From Rhizobium sp. BG4 (lineage in GTDB: Bacteria; Pseudomonadota; Alphaproteobacteria; Rhizobiales; Rhizobiaceae), in assembly GCF_016864575.1 (NCBI RefSeq), contig NZ_CP044125.1:3392001-3456000 (forward strand): 64,000 bases of DNA, read 5' to 3'. The notes beneath the pieces are model-generated. The model was not told the origin of the DNA. It saw nothing but the letters and a program-made list of their open reading frames with translations, and searched no databases. A program made the translations under genes and the position numbers. Below, piece after piece: positions 50,723 through 59,447 of this stretch (its first letter is position 1; each line of letters begins with the position of its first letter).

Positions 50723-51442
50723 TCAGACCTCGTGCGGCTCGTTGGCCGGTTCCGGCGCGTGGACGGCGGGTAGCGGTAGGAGTGCCGCCAGGATGATGCC
50801 GGCGGCGGCGCCGAGGCTGACATGCCACGGCGAGCCGACGAGGTGATAGGCGATCACCGAGGCAACCGCGCTGACGAGCGCTACCGGCAGGAAGTTGTCG
50901 CGGCTGCGGAAGCCGAGCACGATGCCGAGGAAATAGGCGGGCAGCAGGATATCGAGACCGAGCGTCTTGGGATCGCCGATAAAGCTGCCGAGAACGCCGC
51001 CGAGCAGGCTGATCAGCACCCAGGGAATGTAGATGATGATGCCGAAGCCGAGGTACCAGATGAAGGTGACCGGCTTGCCGGCCTCACCGCGCTTGACGGT
51101 TTCGGCAAATTGCGGATCGACCAGCAGGAAGAAGGTGAAGAACTTCTGCAGCGCCGTGAAATGGCGGATGTGCTTGGCGATCGCTGCCGAATAAAGAACG
51201 TGGCGGAAGTTGACGGCGAGGATCGAGGCGACGATCACCCAGGCCGGGACATTGCCCCCGAAGAGCTCGATGCCGACCATCTGGCTGGCGCCGGCATAAA
51301 CAGTGGCGCTCATGAAGGTGAGCTCGGCAAGCGACATGCCGTGATCGGCGGCGAGCGCCCCGAACAGCGCGCCGAAGGGGGCGGAGGCGAGGGCCACGGC
51401 AAAGCCGCCCCGCAAGCCGTCAACGAAATCCGACCGACTCAT
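50723..51442 (-). CDS. azlC: AzlC-type large subunit of branched-chain amino acid exporter
   Basis: This 239-residue integral membrane protein has the AzlC pattern: PFGALFGALA in the first third, the FMSATVYAGASQM motif, and the NFRHVLYSA loop. With AzlD it forms an exporter; in B. subtilis the pair confers azaleucine resistance. The start at 51442 has AAGGAAG upstream; 19 extra codons upstream lack support. Confidence 0.88.
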   Translation of the reverse strand: MSRSDFVDGLRGGFAVALASAPFGALFGALAADHGMSLAELTFMSATVYAGASQMVGIELFGGNVPAWVIVASILAVNFRHVLYSAAIAKHIRHFTALQKFFTFFLLVDPQFAETVKRGEAGKPVTFIWYLGFGIIIYIPWVLISLLGGVLGSFIGDPKTLGLDILLPAYFLGIVLGFRSRDNFLPVALVSAVASVIAYHLVGSPWHVSLGAAAGIILAALLPLPAVHAPEPANEPHEV

Positions 51443-51567
51443 CGGTATCTTCCTTTTCTCGAATGGGCCTCCTCTATGGCGCAAAGGCTTCCGCCGCAAT
51501 CGAATTTCCTTGATTGACCGATCGATTTCGCTGAACGGTGGTGGCGTTCACGAGGAAAGGAAGAGCG

Positions 51568-51816
51568 ATGAAAGCGGTGGAATTCTCGAAGGATGAGAAG
51601 GCGCAGCTGAGCTCGCGCATTCAGCATTTCTTCGACAGCGAGCTCGATCAGTCCATCGGTATCATCAAGGCGGAGCTGGTCATGGAGTTCTTCGCCAAGG
51701 AGATCGGCGCCGCCTATTACAAGAAGGGGCTGCAGGATGCGCATGCGGCCTTTGCCAAGCGCGCCGAGGATCTGGCCGACGATATCTATGGATTGGAACG
51801 GGCGGCGACGGACTGA
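51568..51816 (+). CDS. DUF2164 family protein
   Basis: This 82-residue protein belongs to DUF2164, a family of short proteins of unknown function, recognised by LSSRIQHFFDSELDQSIGIIKAE-type sequence and an FFAKEIGAAYYKKGL block near the middle. It is mostly helical with no membrane segment. AGGAAAGGAAGAG precedes the ATG at 51568. It is divergent from azlC and ends three bases before the nicotinamidase stop. Confidence 0.82.
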   Translation: MKAVEFSKDEKAQLSSRIQHFFDSELDQSIGIIKAELVMEFFAKEIGAAYYKKGLQDAHAAFAKRAEDLADDIYGLERAATD

Positions 51817-51819
51817 GGC

Positions 51820-52445
51820 TCAGGCCTCGAGCACGTGTTCGCTGCCGATGATCTCGATGCCGCGGGCGCGCATCTCCTCGATCGCGGCGTCCACACCCTC
51901 GGCGGTGATGCCGCGGCTGGCGTCCTCGATGAAACGCACCTTGACGCCGGGGATCATGTCGAGCGCGTCGATCGCCGAGAACTTTACGCAATAATCGGTG
52001 GCGAGGCCGCAGACGTCGAGCTCGGTGACGCCCTGGTCTTCGAGGAAATCCGACAGGCCGGTCGAGGCATCGCGGTCGTTGTCGCGGAAGGCCGAGTAGC
52101 TGTCGACATGCGGGTTTTCACCCTTCTGCTGGATGAGGTCGATCTCGTCGGCCTTCAGCTCCGGATGCAGCTCGGAATCGACGGTGTGCTGGACACAATG
52201 ATCCGGCCACAGCATCTGCGGCTTGCCGGAGAGTTCGCCCATTTCGAAGGGTTGTTTTCCAGAATGGGAGGAGGCGAAGCTGCTATGGCCGGGCGGATGC
52301 CAATCCTGCGAAGCGACGATCAGCTGATATTTTCCACTGTCGATCAGACGATTCGCCACCGGGACGACCTTGTCGCCATCGGGAACGGGAAGATTGCCAC
52401 CGGGCAAAAGCCGTTCTGGATATCGACGAGCAGAAGCGCTCTCAT
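51820..52445 (-). pseudogene. pncA: Nicotinamidase, interrupted by a one-base frameshift
   Basis: Nicotinamidase turns nicotinamide into nicotinate for NAD recycling. ATG 52445 opens the expected N-terminus MRALLLVDIQNGFCP with catalytic Asp8. The frame then breaks, and the rest (GGNLPVPDGDKVVP onward, with the metal motif DWHPPGHSSF and nucleophile Cys in LATDYCVKF) continues in another frame. One base is missing near 52397-52403, where CCCGGG-type sequence would restore the protein to about 208 residues. The longer frame beginning at 52479 replaces the catalytic Asp region with unrelated residues, so it would be inactive. A real mutation or a homopolymer sequencing error are both possible. 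Confidence 0.85.
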
Positions 52446-52732
52446 CAAAAAGGACTCCCTCGAAGCGTGTCTTGCGCAATCGGGATCGCGATCATCTCAA
52501 GCGATTAGTGGGGGTCTCAGGCTTTGCATGCAAGCCCTATTTTTCGGGTATTTCGATTGGCGGTGCGGTACTTTAAGCACGTTCGCCTCATCTGCCTGAC
52601 ATCACGCGCGTCGCGTGTGCATTTTGCCGTTCTCTGCGTCTTTAGACTGCGGCAGTCCGGTGACGCGGCTGCCACTCATCAATCAACGTCCATCTTTCCC
52701 GGCAAGGCTCCCCCGGCGGAGCCCGGCTCGGG
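52446..52732. other. Spacer without recognised gene
   Basis: These 287 bases lie downstream of the EF-hand gene and upstream of the nicotinamidase gene, both on the minus strand. A GGCTCC / GGAGCC stem near 52706-52723 could end the EF-hand transcript, but no T run follows. Nothing else was found. Confidence 0.35.
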
Positions 52733-53284
52733 TCAGATGGCCTGGATCTCGCCCTGCGTGTCTGCCGTATCGGCAGCAGGGGAGGAACCGTAGGTATTCT
52801 GGTAGGCCTGCTGCGACTTCTGGATATCGCTGAGGATATTGGTCAGGAACTGATCGTCGTCATCGCCCGACGCATTGCCTGCGAGGGCCTGCGTATCGCC
52901 GGAGAGGATTTCGCTGGTCGTCAGCTGACCGTCGCCATTGGCATCGAGCGAAGCAAGAACGCCCTGTGGGCCGCTTGCGGCGTCGGTGCCGTCACTGCTG
53001 TCATCGCTGCTGGTGCCGCTATCGGACTGCTGCTGCATCTGCAGCATCATGTTGAGGATATCGGCGGTGATGCGCTGCACGACGTCGGTGGTGGAACCGC
53101 TGTCGTCGTCGGTGCTGGTGGAGGACGCCTTCGCAGTACTGGTGGCGGTCGTCGATGCACCGGTGGAAATGTTTGCCGCAGCAAGCTCGTCGGCGGAGAT
53201 AATGCCGTCGCCGTTCTTGTCGAGGCTCGAAATCGGGGACTGATACTGGGTGAGGGCGCTGCCCAAGGATGATACACTGGTCAC
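52733..53284 (-). CDS. EF-hand calcium-binding protein
   Basis: This 183-residue acidic protein has two canonical EF-hand loops: DKNGDGIISADE (22-33) and DANGDGQLTTSE (114-125). Between them is a linker rich in Ser, Thr and Asp and a Met/Gln-rich helix. No signal peptide is visible. The start is GTG at 53284, set by a near-perfect ribosome site (AAAGGAGGT) five bases upstream; an ATG 14 codons earlier has none. Similar EF-hand proteins are common in rhizobia; their function is mostly unknown. Confidence 0.83.
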   Translation of the reverse strand: MTSVSSLGSALTQYQSPISSLDKNGDGIISADELAAANISTGASTTATSTAKASSTSTDDDSGSTTDVVQRITADILNMMLQMQQQSDSGTSSDDSSDGTDAASGPQGVLASLDANGDGQLTTSEILSGDTQALAGNASGDDDDQFLTNILSDIQKSQQAYQNTYGSSPAADTADTQGEIQAI

Positions 53285-53655
53285 TAGAACCTCCTTTGCG
53301 AGTTCATCGTGAAGCCCGGTCTTCATGGCCGGACAGGAGCCGGGCTAAGCCGATTTGCGAGTCGGGTCAAAGCGGCGTTTTGACAGGGGAGAAGTACGAT
53401 TGACGGATGATGCCGACGCAGTCTAAACTTTGGCGTACCGAAATTATCTCTTTGAAATAGAATGGTATTTTAGAGCGATTTTCGACGAATCTCCCTCGGT
53501 TTTCTGTTGGTTTTTGGCATTTTGCGCCGGTCTCGCCGTCCCAGGCGGCCGTTGCCTGCCTCTTGGCACGCCGTCGCCGGCTGCGGCATATTGTCGAGCG
53601 CAGCGTACGCCTTGCGTGGTCACAGGGAATCAATCGCGCTGCCGGGAGGAAACGA
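53285..53655. other. Divergent spacer, EF-hand gene / DUF488 gene
   Basis: The region (371 bases) contains an AT-rich block at 53428-53520. On the plus strand TTGACG (53400-53405) and CTAAAC (53423-53428) are 17 bases apart and could be a weak promoter for the DUF488 gene. A second TTGACA lies at 53380-53385 with no matching -10. No gene or repeat was seen. Confidence 0.35.
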
Positions 53656-54054
53656 ATGGCCATCAGCATCGTGCGCCTGGGATCGCCGCGCGGAAAAGAC
53701 GAGGGCTTACGGATCGGCACTGTCAGGCGGCCGCCGCGTGGCGTGCCGAAGGAAGAATTCGCCAGCCGTGACTATTACGATGTCTGGCTGCCGATGCTTT
53801 CGCCGGGCGCCGAACTTGTGGCGGAGGCGCGTTCGGCCGAAACAGAGAAGGAATGGCAGGCGTTCAGCCGCGCCTTTCTCAAGGAGATGGCGGTGCCGGA
53901 TGTGGCGCGGGTGCTGGATATGCTGGCGCTGCTGTCGCAGGGCACGAATTTCGCTGTCGGCTGCTATTGCGAGGAGGGGAGCCGCTGCCATCGCAGCCTG
54001 CTGCGCCAGCTCTTCGAGGAGCGCGGCGCCCGGATCGTCTGCGTTTCAGCCTGA
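53656..54054 (+). CDS. DUF488 family protein (YeaO-like)
   Basis: This 132-residue protein belongs to DUF488, seen from GTVRRPPRGVPKE near the start, DVWLPMLSP, and the C-terminal cysteine pattern CYCEEGSRCHRSLL. The function of the family is unknown; the Cys/His cluster suggests metal or nucleotide chemistry. The ATG at 53656 follows GGGAGGAAA at good distance; 31 upstream codons in frame are rejected. Confidence 0.85.
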   Translation: MAISIVRLGSPRGKDEGLRIGTVRRPPRGVPKEEFASRDYYDVWLPMLSPGAELVAEARSAETEKEWQAFSRAFLKEMAVPDVARVLDMLALLSQGTNFAVGCYCEEGSRCHRSLLRQLFEERGARIVCVSA

Positions 54055-54068
54055 ATGCCGCGCAGCAA

Positions 54069-54099
54069 AAAGGCGCGAACCCCGGCCCGCGCCTTCTGT
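54069..54099 (+). terminator. Probable terminator after the DUF488 gene
   Basis: AAGGCGCG and CGCGCCTT form an eight-base stem with a loop of about nine bases, followed by CTGTT. It lies 15 bases after the stop. The weak T run lowers confidence. Confidence 0.6.
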
Positions 54100-54116
54100 T
54101 CCCTTGCGTCGAGGGC

Positions 54117-54218
54117 TCAAGATCCGATGATCTTGTTGCAGGCCATGGCGATGCCCGGATTGCCGATGATGGCAACCAGGAGCGAAAGGCCGATCATCGA
54201 CAGCGAGTAGCGTTTCAT
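54117..54218 (-). CDS. Small membrane or secreted peptide, 33 residues
   Basis: The frame starts MKRYSLSMIGLSLLVAIIG and has an ideal ribosome site (AAGGAGGAAG, four bases before the ATG). Two basic residues, a hydrophobic stretch of about 17 residues and a possible signal-peptidase site (AMA-C) suggest either an export signal or a single-span peptide with a short Cys-containing tail. I do not recognise a family. The strong ribosome site is the main reason to accept it. Confidence 0.6.
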   Translation of the reverse strand: MKRYSLSMIGLSLLVAIIGNPGIAMACNKIIGS

Positions 54219-54408
54219 CTGCTTCCTCCTTATCCAGCCCGCGGGCAGTATGGGCGAGGAGGGGCAGCAGACGAAGTCACGAATGGGTGACATCGGCTCA
54301 CATAAGGTCCATCGCGCCGTGAAGCCTTGCCCTGCACCCTGCGTAACCCCTTGCCGAGACGCGCCATTTCTGCCTTTCTTGGGATGACCGTCATCGGGAG
54401 GGAAAGCG

Positions 54409-54756
54409 GTGGCAGAGCCCGGTCCAGAAGAGAAGATCGACTCGACATTCCGGAACGGCTCGCTGACGGCGGCCGGGATCATCCTCGGCTTTTCCCTGAA
54501 TTTCATCAGCCGCTGGGTCTCCAACCCCAACGACTGGAGCCGCATCGACATCCTCCCCATGGCCTTCCTGACCATCGGCATCGCCATCCAGGTGAAGGTC
54601 TTCGCCGATCTCCTGGCGCGGGATTCGCTGATCGCCGCCAACTACGACCGCTCGCGGCGGCTGTTTCTGATCGGGCTGGTGATCGTGGCGCTGGGGATGG
54701 GGATTGCGCTGCTCAACGATATTCTGGGGCTGGGGTCGATGCAGATGTTGGGGTGA
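54409..54756 (+). CDS. Small integral membrane protein of unknown function
   Basis: This 115-residue protein has about three hydrophobic segments (roughly 18-36, 46-68 and 84-104) after a short acidic tail. The start is GTG at 54409, directly after GGGAGGGAAAG. No family is recognised. It lies upstream of the HsdR-N-like gene on the same strand, with 121 bases between, and shows the normal high GC of the region. Confidence 0.7.
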   Translation: MAEPGPEEKIDSTFRNGSLTAAGIILGFSLNFISRWVSNPNDWSRIDILPMAFLTIGIAIQVKVFADLLARDSLIAANYDRSRRLFLIGLVIVALGMGIALLNDILGLGSMQMLG

Positions 54757-54877
54757 GGGGCTTTGCCGCTCAATACAACTTATGCGTGGGTAGTGTTGAT
54801 AAATATCGCGCTCGCCTGGATTGCTCTTTTCCAATCCTGATTTAATACTTCTCCGTGTAGCGCCGGAGGGGTCGTTT

Positions 54878-55957
54878 ATGTCGTTCAAAGAGCATGTCGC
54901 AGAATTGTCGAAGAGAGCCGTTTCGGCTCAAAATATCGCATTGACTGAAGAGGCAACGAAGAACGCGCTCGTAATGCCGTTCTTGAGAACGCTCGGTTTC
55001 GATGTTTTCGATCCGACGCAGATCGTCCCGGAATTCGTTGCAGATGTCGGTTTGAAAAAGGGTGAGAAGGTCGACTACGCGGTCAAGATAAAGGGCAAGA
55101 TCGAATACATACTAGAGGCGAAGGCCGTCAGCGCAAACCTGTCCGAAGCGCAGTACAGCCAGCTTTACCGCTACTTCTCTACAACTGATTGCTCGATCGC
55201 AATTTTGACGAACGGCATTCAGATCTGGTTTTTCACCGACCTTGATGCGGCCAATAAGCTAGACAGCAATCCCTTCTTCAAGTTCGATCTCTTCGACTAC
55301 AACGATAACGATTTGAAGGAGCTTGAAAAGTTTCACCATGACAGGTTCTCGATCGAGGACATCAAGAGCTCGGCAAGCACTCTGAAACGCATGAAGGCTG
55401 CGATCAGTTCGATCGAGTCTCAGTTCAACGAGCCGGATGACGAGTTTGTCCGGATGATTTCGAGAGGTTTCTACGACGGCAAACTGACAGCTTCCGTCGT
55501 TCTGGAGTTTAAACCGATCATCAAAAGAGCTTTTGAGGATTTGGTTCGGCAGAAAATCCAGAAGCGCCTCACAGCCGCCTTCAACGAGAACGTCAATATT
55601 CCAACGATCAAGGATATCGATTCGGTCACGCAGTTGTCCGAAGATGCGGACGGGATCGAAACAACCCAGGAGGAAATCGACGGCTTCAACATTGTGAGAG
55701 CCATCGGAGCGGAAATTGCCGATATCAGCAGGATCGTGATGCGTGATCAGAAATCATATTGCGGCATCAACTTCGACGACAACAACCGGAAACCGATCGT
55801 TCGGCTCCACCTGAATGGCAAGACGAAATTTCTGACGATCTTCGACGCCGATAAAGCCGGCAGCCGCTTCGACATCGTGCAAGTGACCGATATCTTCAAG
55901 GCGAAGGGCCAGATTGTTTCCGTCATCGAATCCTATCTGAAAAATGGAGCGGCCTAA
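54878..55957 (+). CDS. HsdR-N-like predicted nuclease, solitary
   Basis: This 359-residue protein begins with a domain like the N-terminus of type I restriction endonuclease subunits (HSDR_N_2 / COG4748 type). The PD-(D/E)xK core is visible as D66 in EKVDYAV and E80-A-K82 in YILEAKAV. A helical middle part and a C-terminal domain of about 90 residues (from IVRAIGAEI) follow. There is no helicase domain and no hsdM or hsdS nearby. Two sampled sequence lines are 45-50% GC against about 60% in the neighbouring helicase gene, suggesting transfer. GGAGGGG precedes the ATG. Its stop overlaps the helicase stop. DNA cleavage is inferred only from motifs. Confidence 0.8.
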   Translation: MSFKEHVAELSKRAVSAQNIALTEEATKNALVMPFLRTLGFDVFDPTQIVPEFVADVGLKKGEKVDYAVKIKGKIEYILEAKAVSANLSEAQYSQLYRYFSTTDCSIAILTNGIQIWFFTDLDAANKLDSNPFFKFDLFDYNDNDLKELEKFHHDRFSIEDIKSSASTLKRMKAAISSIESQFNEPDDEFVRMISRGFYDGKLTASVVLEFKPIIKRAFEDLVRQKIQKRLTAAFNENVNIPTIKDIDSVTQLSEDADGIETTQEEIDGFNIVRAIGAEIADISRIVMRDQKSYCGINFDDNNRKPIVRLHLNGKTKFLTIFDADKAGSRFDIVQVTDIFKAKGQIVSVIESYLKNGAA

Positions 55958-58410
55958 ACCCGCTCCACAAACCCGTCCAGCACCCGCTTTTGCCCGGCCC
56001 GATCGAAGTCAATCGTCAGCTTGTTGCCTTCGATGCCGACGATATTGCCGTTGCCGAACTTCATGTGGAAGACGCGGTCTCCGGTCTTGAACTTCGAGGG
56101 TTCGGCGGAGGTGGATTTGGCGACGAGTTCGCCTTCGATGGTGCGGCCGCGCGGGCCGCTTTCGCCGTAGCCGATGCGTTCGACGGCATGGCCGGAGCGG
56201 GTGCCCCAGTTGTCGCGCGTGGCGTCGGTCTTGTTCTGTTGGGCGCGCTTCCAGCCGGGCGTCGAATAGGAATTCTGGAAGGGGTCGGCCTTGTCGAAGC
56301 GTGACTGGCCGTAGCCACCGCGGCCATAGCCGCCGTAGCTCTGCTCGGTCTCGGCGACTTCGACATGCGTTTCCGGCAGTTCGTCGAGGAAGCGCGACGG
56401 GATCGTCGATTGCCAGAGGCCGTGGATGCGGCGATTGGAGACGAACCAGATGTGGCAGCGGCGCTTGGCGCGGGTTATGCCGACATAGGCGAGGCGGCGT
56501 TCCTCCTCGAGACCAGCGCGGCCGCTTTCATCGAGCGAGCGCTGATGCGGGAAGAGGCCTTCCTCCCAGCCGGGCAGGAAGACGGTGTCGAATTCGAGAC
56601 CCTTGGCCGAATGCAGCGTCATGATCGAGACTGCATCCAGGTCTTCGTTCTGTTCGGCATCCATGACCAGCGAGACGTGCTCCAGGAAGCCGCGTAGCGA
56701 CTCGAAGTTGTCCATCGAGCGGATGAGTTCCTTGAGGTTGTCGAGGCGGCCGGGCGCTTCAGCCGTCTTGTCGTTCTTCCACATGTCGGTGTAGCCCGAC
56801 TCTTCGAGGATGGTCTCGGCAAGTTCTGTATGCGGGGTATTCTCCAGCAGTCCCTGCCAGCGGCGGAAGGACTGGATGACGTCGAAGAGCGCCTTGCGCG
56901 CCTTCGGTTTCAGTTCGTCCGTTTCGATGATGTCGGCGGCGGCCGCCAGCATCGGGATGTCGCGGGCGCGGGCATAGTCGTGCAGCGCGCGCACCGTGGT
57001 ATCGCCGAGGCCGCGCTTCGGGGTGTTGATGATGCGCTCGAAGGCGAGATCGTCGGCCGGCTGGGCGACGAGGCGGAAATAGGCCATGGCGTCGCGGATT
57101 TCGAGGCGCTCGTAGAAGCGCGGGCCGCCGATGACGCGGTAGTTGAGGCCGAGTGTCACGAAGCGGTCTTCGAACTCGCGCATCTGGAACGAGGCGCGCA
57201 CCAGGATCGCCATGTCGTTCAGCTTATGCTTGTCGCGCTGGAGCTGCTCGATCTCTTCGCCGATGGCGCGGGCTTCCTCTTCGGAATCCCAGGAGGCATG
57301 AACCTGCACCTTGACGTCTTCGGGATCGGAGCGGTCGGTGAACAGCGTCTTGCCGAGGCGGCCTTCATTATGGGTGATCAGGTGCGCGGCGGCACCGAGA
57401 ATATGGGCTGTCGAGCGGTAGTTGCGCTCAAGCTTGATGACCTTGGCGCCCGGAAAGTCCTTCTCGAAGCGCAGGATGTTGTCGACTTCGGCGCCGCGCC
57501 AGCCATAGATCGACTGGTCGTCGTCGCCGACGCAGCAGACATTCTGCGGCTCGCCCTTCGGCCGCTGAGCGAGAAGCCGCAGCCACATATACTGGGCGGT
57601 GTTGGTGTCCTGATACTCGTCGACGAGGATGTAGCGGAAGCGGCCGTGATATTCCTTCAACAAATCCGGGTTCTTGCGGAAGATCGCGATCGGATGCATC
57701 AGCAGGTCGCCGAAATCGCAGGCGTTCAGCGTCGACAGGCGGTTCTGATAGGCGAAGTAGAGTTCGCGGCCCCGGCCGTTTGCAAAAGCGCGGGCATCGC
57801 CTTCCGGGATGTCGGCAGGGCCGAGGCCCTTGTTCTTCCAGGTGTCGATCATCCCGGCGAACTGTTTGGCCGGCCAGCGCTTGTCGTCGAGCCCTTCGGC
57901 CTGGATCAGCTGCTTGATGAGACGCACGACGTCGTCGGTATCGAGAATGGTGAAATCCGAGCGCAGGCCGACGAGCTCGGCATGGCGGCGCAGCAGCTTG
58001 ACGCCGATCGAGTGGAAGGTGCCGAGCCAGGGCATGCCTTCGACCGCGCCGCCGACGAGAACGGCGATACGTTCCTTCATCTCGCGGGCCGCCTTGTTGG
58101 TGAAGGTGACGGCAAGGATCTGCGAGGGGAAGGCGCGGTTGGTATTGAGGATATGGGCGATGCGCGTCGTCAGCACGCGGGTCTTGCCGGTGCCGGCGCC
58201 TGCGAGAACGAGGACGGGACCTTCAAGCGTTTCGACGGCGTCGGTCTGTTCCGGGTTGAGGCCGGAGAGATAATCCGGGCGTCTTCCGCCATCGCGCGCT
58301 GCCATGGCGCGGGCTGCCAGGCCGCCCGCTGCAGGGGCGCCAGCAGCTGGTTTGCGCGGCGCCTGCGGCTCTTCGTCGAAGAAGGGGATGTCGTCGAAAC
58401 TATTGCTCAT
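55954..58410 (-). CDS. UvrD/PcrA/Rep-type DNA helicase
   Basis: This 818-residue superfamily 1 helicase has Walker A AGAGTGKT (70-77), motif II VDEYQDTN, motif III DDDQSIYGWRGA and motif VI YVGITRAKRR, so all core motifs are present. It unwinds DNA 3' to 5' in repair and in clearing RNA polymerase or RecA. An Ala/Pro-rich N-terminal tail of about 45 residues and a C-terminal Tudor-like end (GDRVFHMKFGNGNIVGIEG) match the UvrD/PcrA type. The start at 58410 excludes 67 upstream codons without support. Confidence 0.93.
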   Translation of the reverse strand: MSNSFDDIPFFDEEPQAPRKPAAGAPAAGGLAARAMAARDGGRRPDYLSGLNPEQTDAVETLEGPVLVLAGAGTGKTRVLTTRIAHILNTNRAFPSQILAVTFTNKAAREMKERIAVLVGGAVEGMPWLGTFHSIGVKLLRRHAELVGLRSDFTILDTDDVVRLIKQLIQAEGLDDKRWPAKQFAGMIDTWKNKGLGPADIPEGDARAFANGRGRELYFAYQNRLSTLNACDFGDLLMHPIAIFRKNPDLLKEYHGRFRYILVDEYQDTNTAQYMWLRLLAQRPKGEPQNVCCVGDDDQSIYGWRGAEVDNILRFEKDFPGAKVIKLERNYRSTAHILGAAAHLITHNEGRLGKTLFTDRSDPEDVKVQVHASWDSEEEARAIGEEIEQLQRDKHKLNDMAILVRASFQMREFEDRFVTLGLNYRVIGGPRFYERLEIRDAMAYFRLVAQPADDLAFERIINTPKRGLGDTTVRALHDYARARDIPMLAAAADIIETDELKPKARKALFDVIQSFRRWQGLLENTPHTELAETILEESGYTDMWKNDKTAEAPGRLDNLKELIRSMDNFESLRGFLEHVSLVMDAEQNEDLDAVSIMTLHSAKGLEFDTVFLPGWEEGLFPHQRSLDESGRAGLEEERRLAYVGITRAKRRCHIWFVSNRRIHGLWQSTIPSRFLDELPETHVEVAETEQSYGGYGRGGYGQSRFDKADPFQNSYSTPGWKRAQQNKTDATRDNWGTRSGHAVERIGYGESGPRGRTIEGELVAKSTSAEPSKFKTGDRVFHMKFGNGNIVGIEGNKLTIDFDRAGQKRVLDGFVERV

Positions 58411-58477
58411 GCCGCGTAATGTAGTGATTCGGTACCGAAAGACCAGAAAAGATGTTCTGCTTCCGTACCCCAGGCTT

Positions 58478-59155
58478 TTATGGGGTTTTCTCCGGGCGGA
58501 AGGCAAGCGCCACCGAGGCCAGCGCCAGCAGCGGCGGAAGTGCGAAACACCAGACGCCCGCGACGATATAAGAGAGTGCGGCCAGCCCGCAGCCGAGTGC
58601 GAAGGCGGCAACGGCGAGCGCCATCTTCGAGAGACGGGTTTTCACCGGCTTTTCGGGATCGCCCGTCGCGCCCTGGGCGACATCGGCAAGGTCGATCATG
58701 ATCTGCGTCGTCGTACCGGTCATCAGTGTGGTCGGCGGAGCGGATGAGAGGTGGATGCGGTGGACGGCGTTCTGGATCGCCATGGCGGTGACCAGGAGCA
58801 TGCCCGTCGCGACCAGCGGCAGGCCGTCGGGATCGGTGAAGGGGCCGAGGCGGATCGCCAGTACCGCACCTGCCGTCAGGAACAGCAGCTTGAGGATCAG
58901 CATGATGCGCAGGCTATGGTCACTGTTGCTGACGCTGCGGCGCATGAGGTAGCGCAGCACAAAAATGGTGAGGCAGAAGACAGGCAGCGCCAGAAGCTTG
59001 GCGATGATGCCCGAGGTACCCGAAGCGAGCGCTGCGCCGAGCGTCACGAAATTGCCGGTAACATGGGCGGTGAAGAGACCGCCGAGCCCCAGGAAACCGG
59101 CGGTATCGACATAGCCGCCGGTGAAGCTCAGGAGGAAGGGAAGGGCGGGGCGCAT
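58478..59155 (-). CDS. DUF1275 (YoaK-like) membrane protein
   Basis: This 225-residue protein has about six membrane helices and the DUF1275 pattern (GGYVDTAGFLGLGGLFTAHVTGN at residues about 12-34, and TTLMTGTTTQ in the middle). The function of the family is unknown; transport is suspected. The ATG at 59155 follows CGGAGGA; 20 codons upstream are rejected. It lies 67 bases upstream of the helicase gene on the same strand. Confidence 0.85.
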   Translation of the reverse strand: MRPALPFLLSFTGGYVDTAGFLGLGGLFTAHVTGNFVTLGAALASGTSGIIAKLLALPVFCLTIFVLRYLMRRSVSNSDHSLRIMLILKLLFLTAGAVLAIRLGPFTDPDGLPLVATGMLLVTAMAIQNAVHRIHLSSAPPTTLMTGTTTQIMIDLADVAQGATGDPEKPVKTRLSKMALAVAAFALGCGLAALSYIVAGVWCFALPPLLALASVALAFRPEKTP

Positions 59156-59304
59156 CGGTCCTCCGGATACGGGGATTGAGAGAAATCTGCGTCTTCTACT
59201 GCGCTTTTCTGGCATCGCTAAAGAAGCGGGCCGTAAAATTCTTCAAAAAGCTGCGCTTCTCAAGCAAAAGTGACTTGCATTGCCACTTTCCGGACCTCGT
59301 CCAG

Positions 59305-59320
59305 ATTACAATTCTGTAAT
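59305..59320. promoter_or_regulatory. Candidate operator in front of the RND efflux operon
   Basis: ATTACA and TGTAAT form a perfect inverted repeat with a four-base centre (ATTC), 128 bases before the membrane fusion gene, in AT-rich sequence. Dyads of this size are bound by TetR- or MarR-type repressors, which often control RND pumps. No regulator gene lies beside it in this window. Confidence 0.35.
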
Positions 59321-59447
59321 GACGGATGGATACGCTTGAAGCCGGTTTGTAAAGGGGTGATATTGCCGCAGTCAGGCGGGAATCTTTGCCCCAGTACGCC
59401 TCTTTCGACCGACCCTGGTCCAACCTCGAGTCCCTCTGGAGACGTGA

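Noticed and set aside
54878..55957. A complete type I restriction-modification system
   Set aside because: Only an HsdR-N-like domain is present. No helicase part, hsdM or hsdS gene lies in the surrounding sequence.
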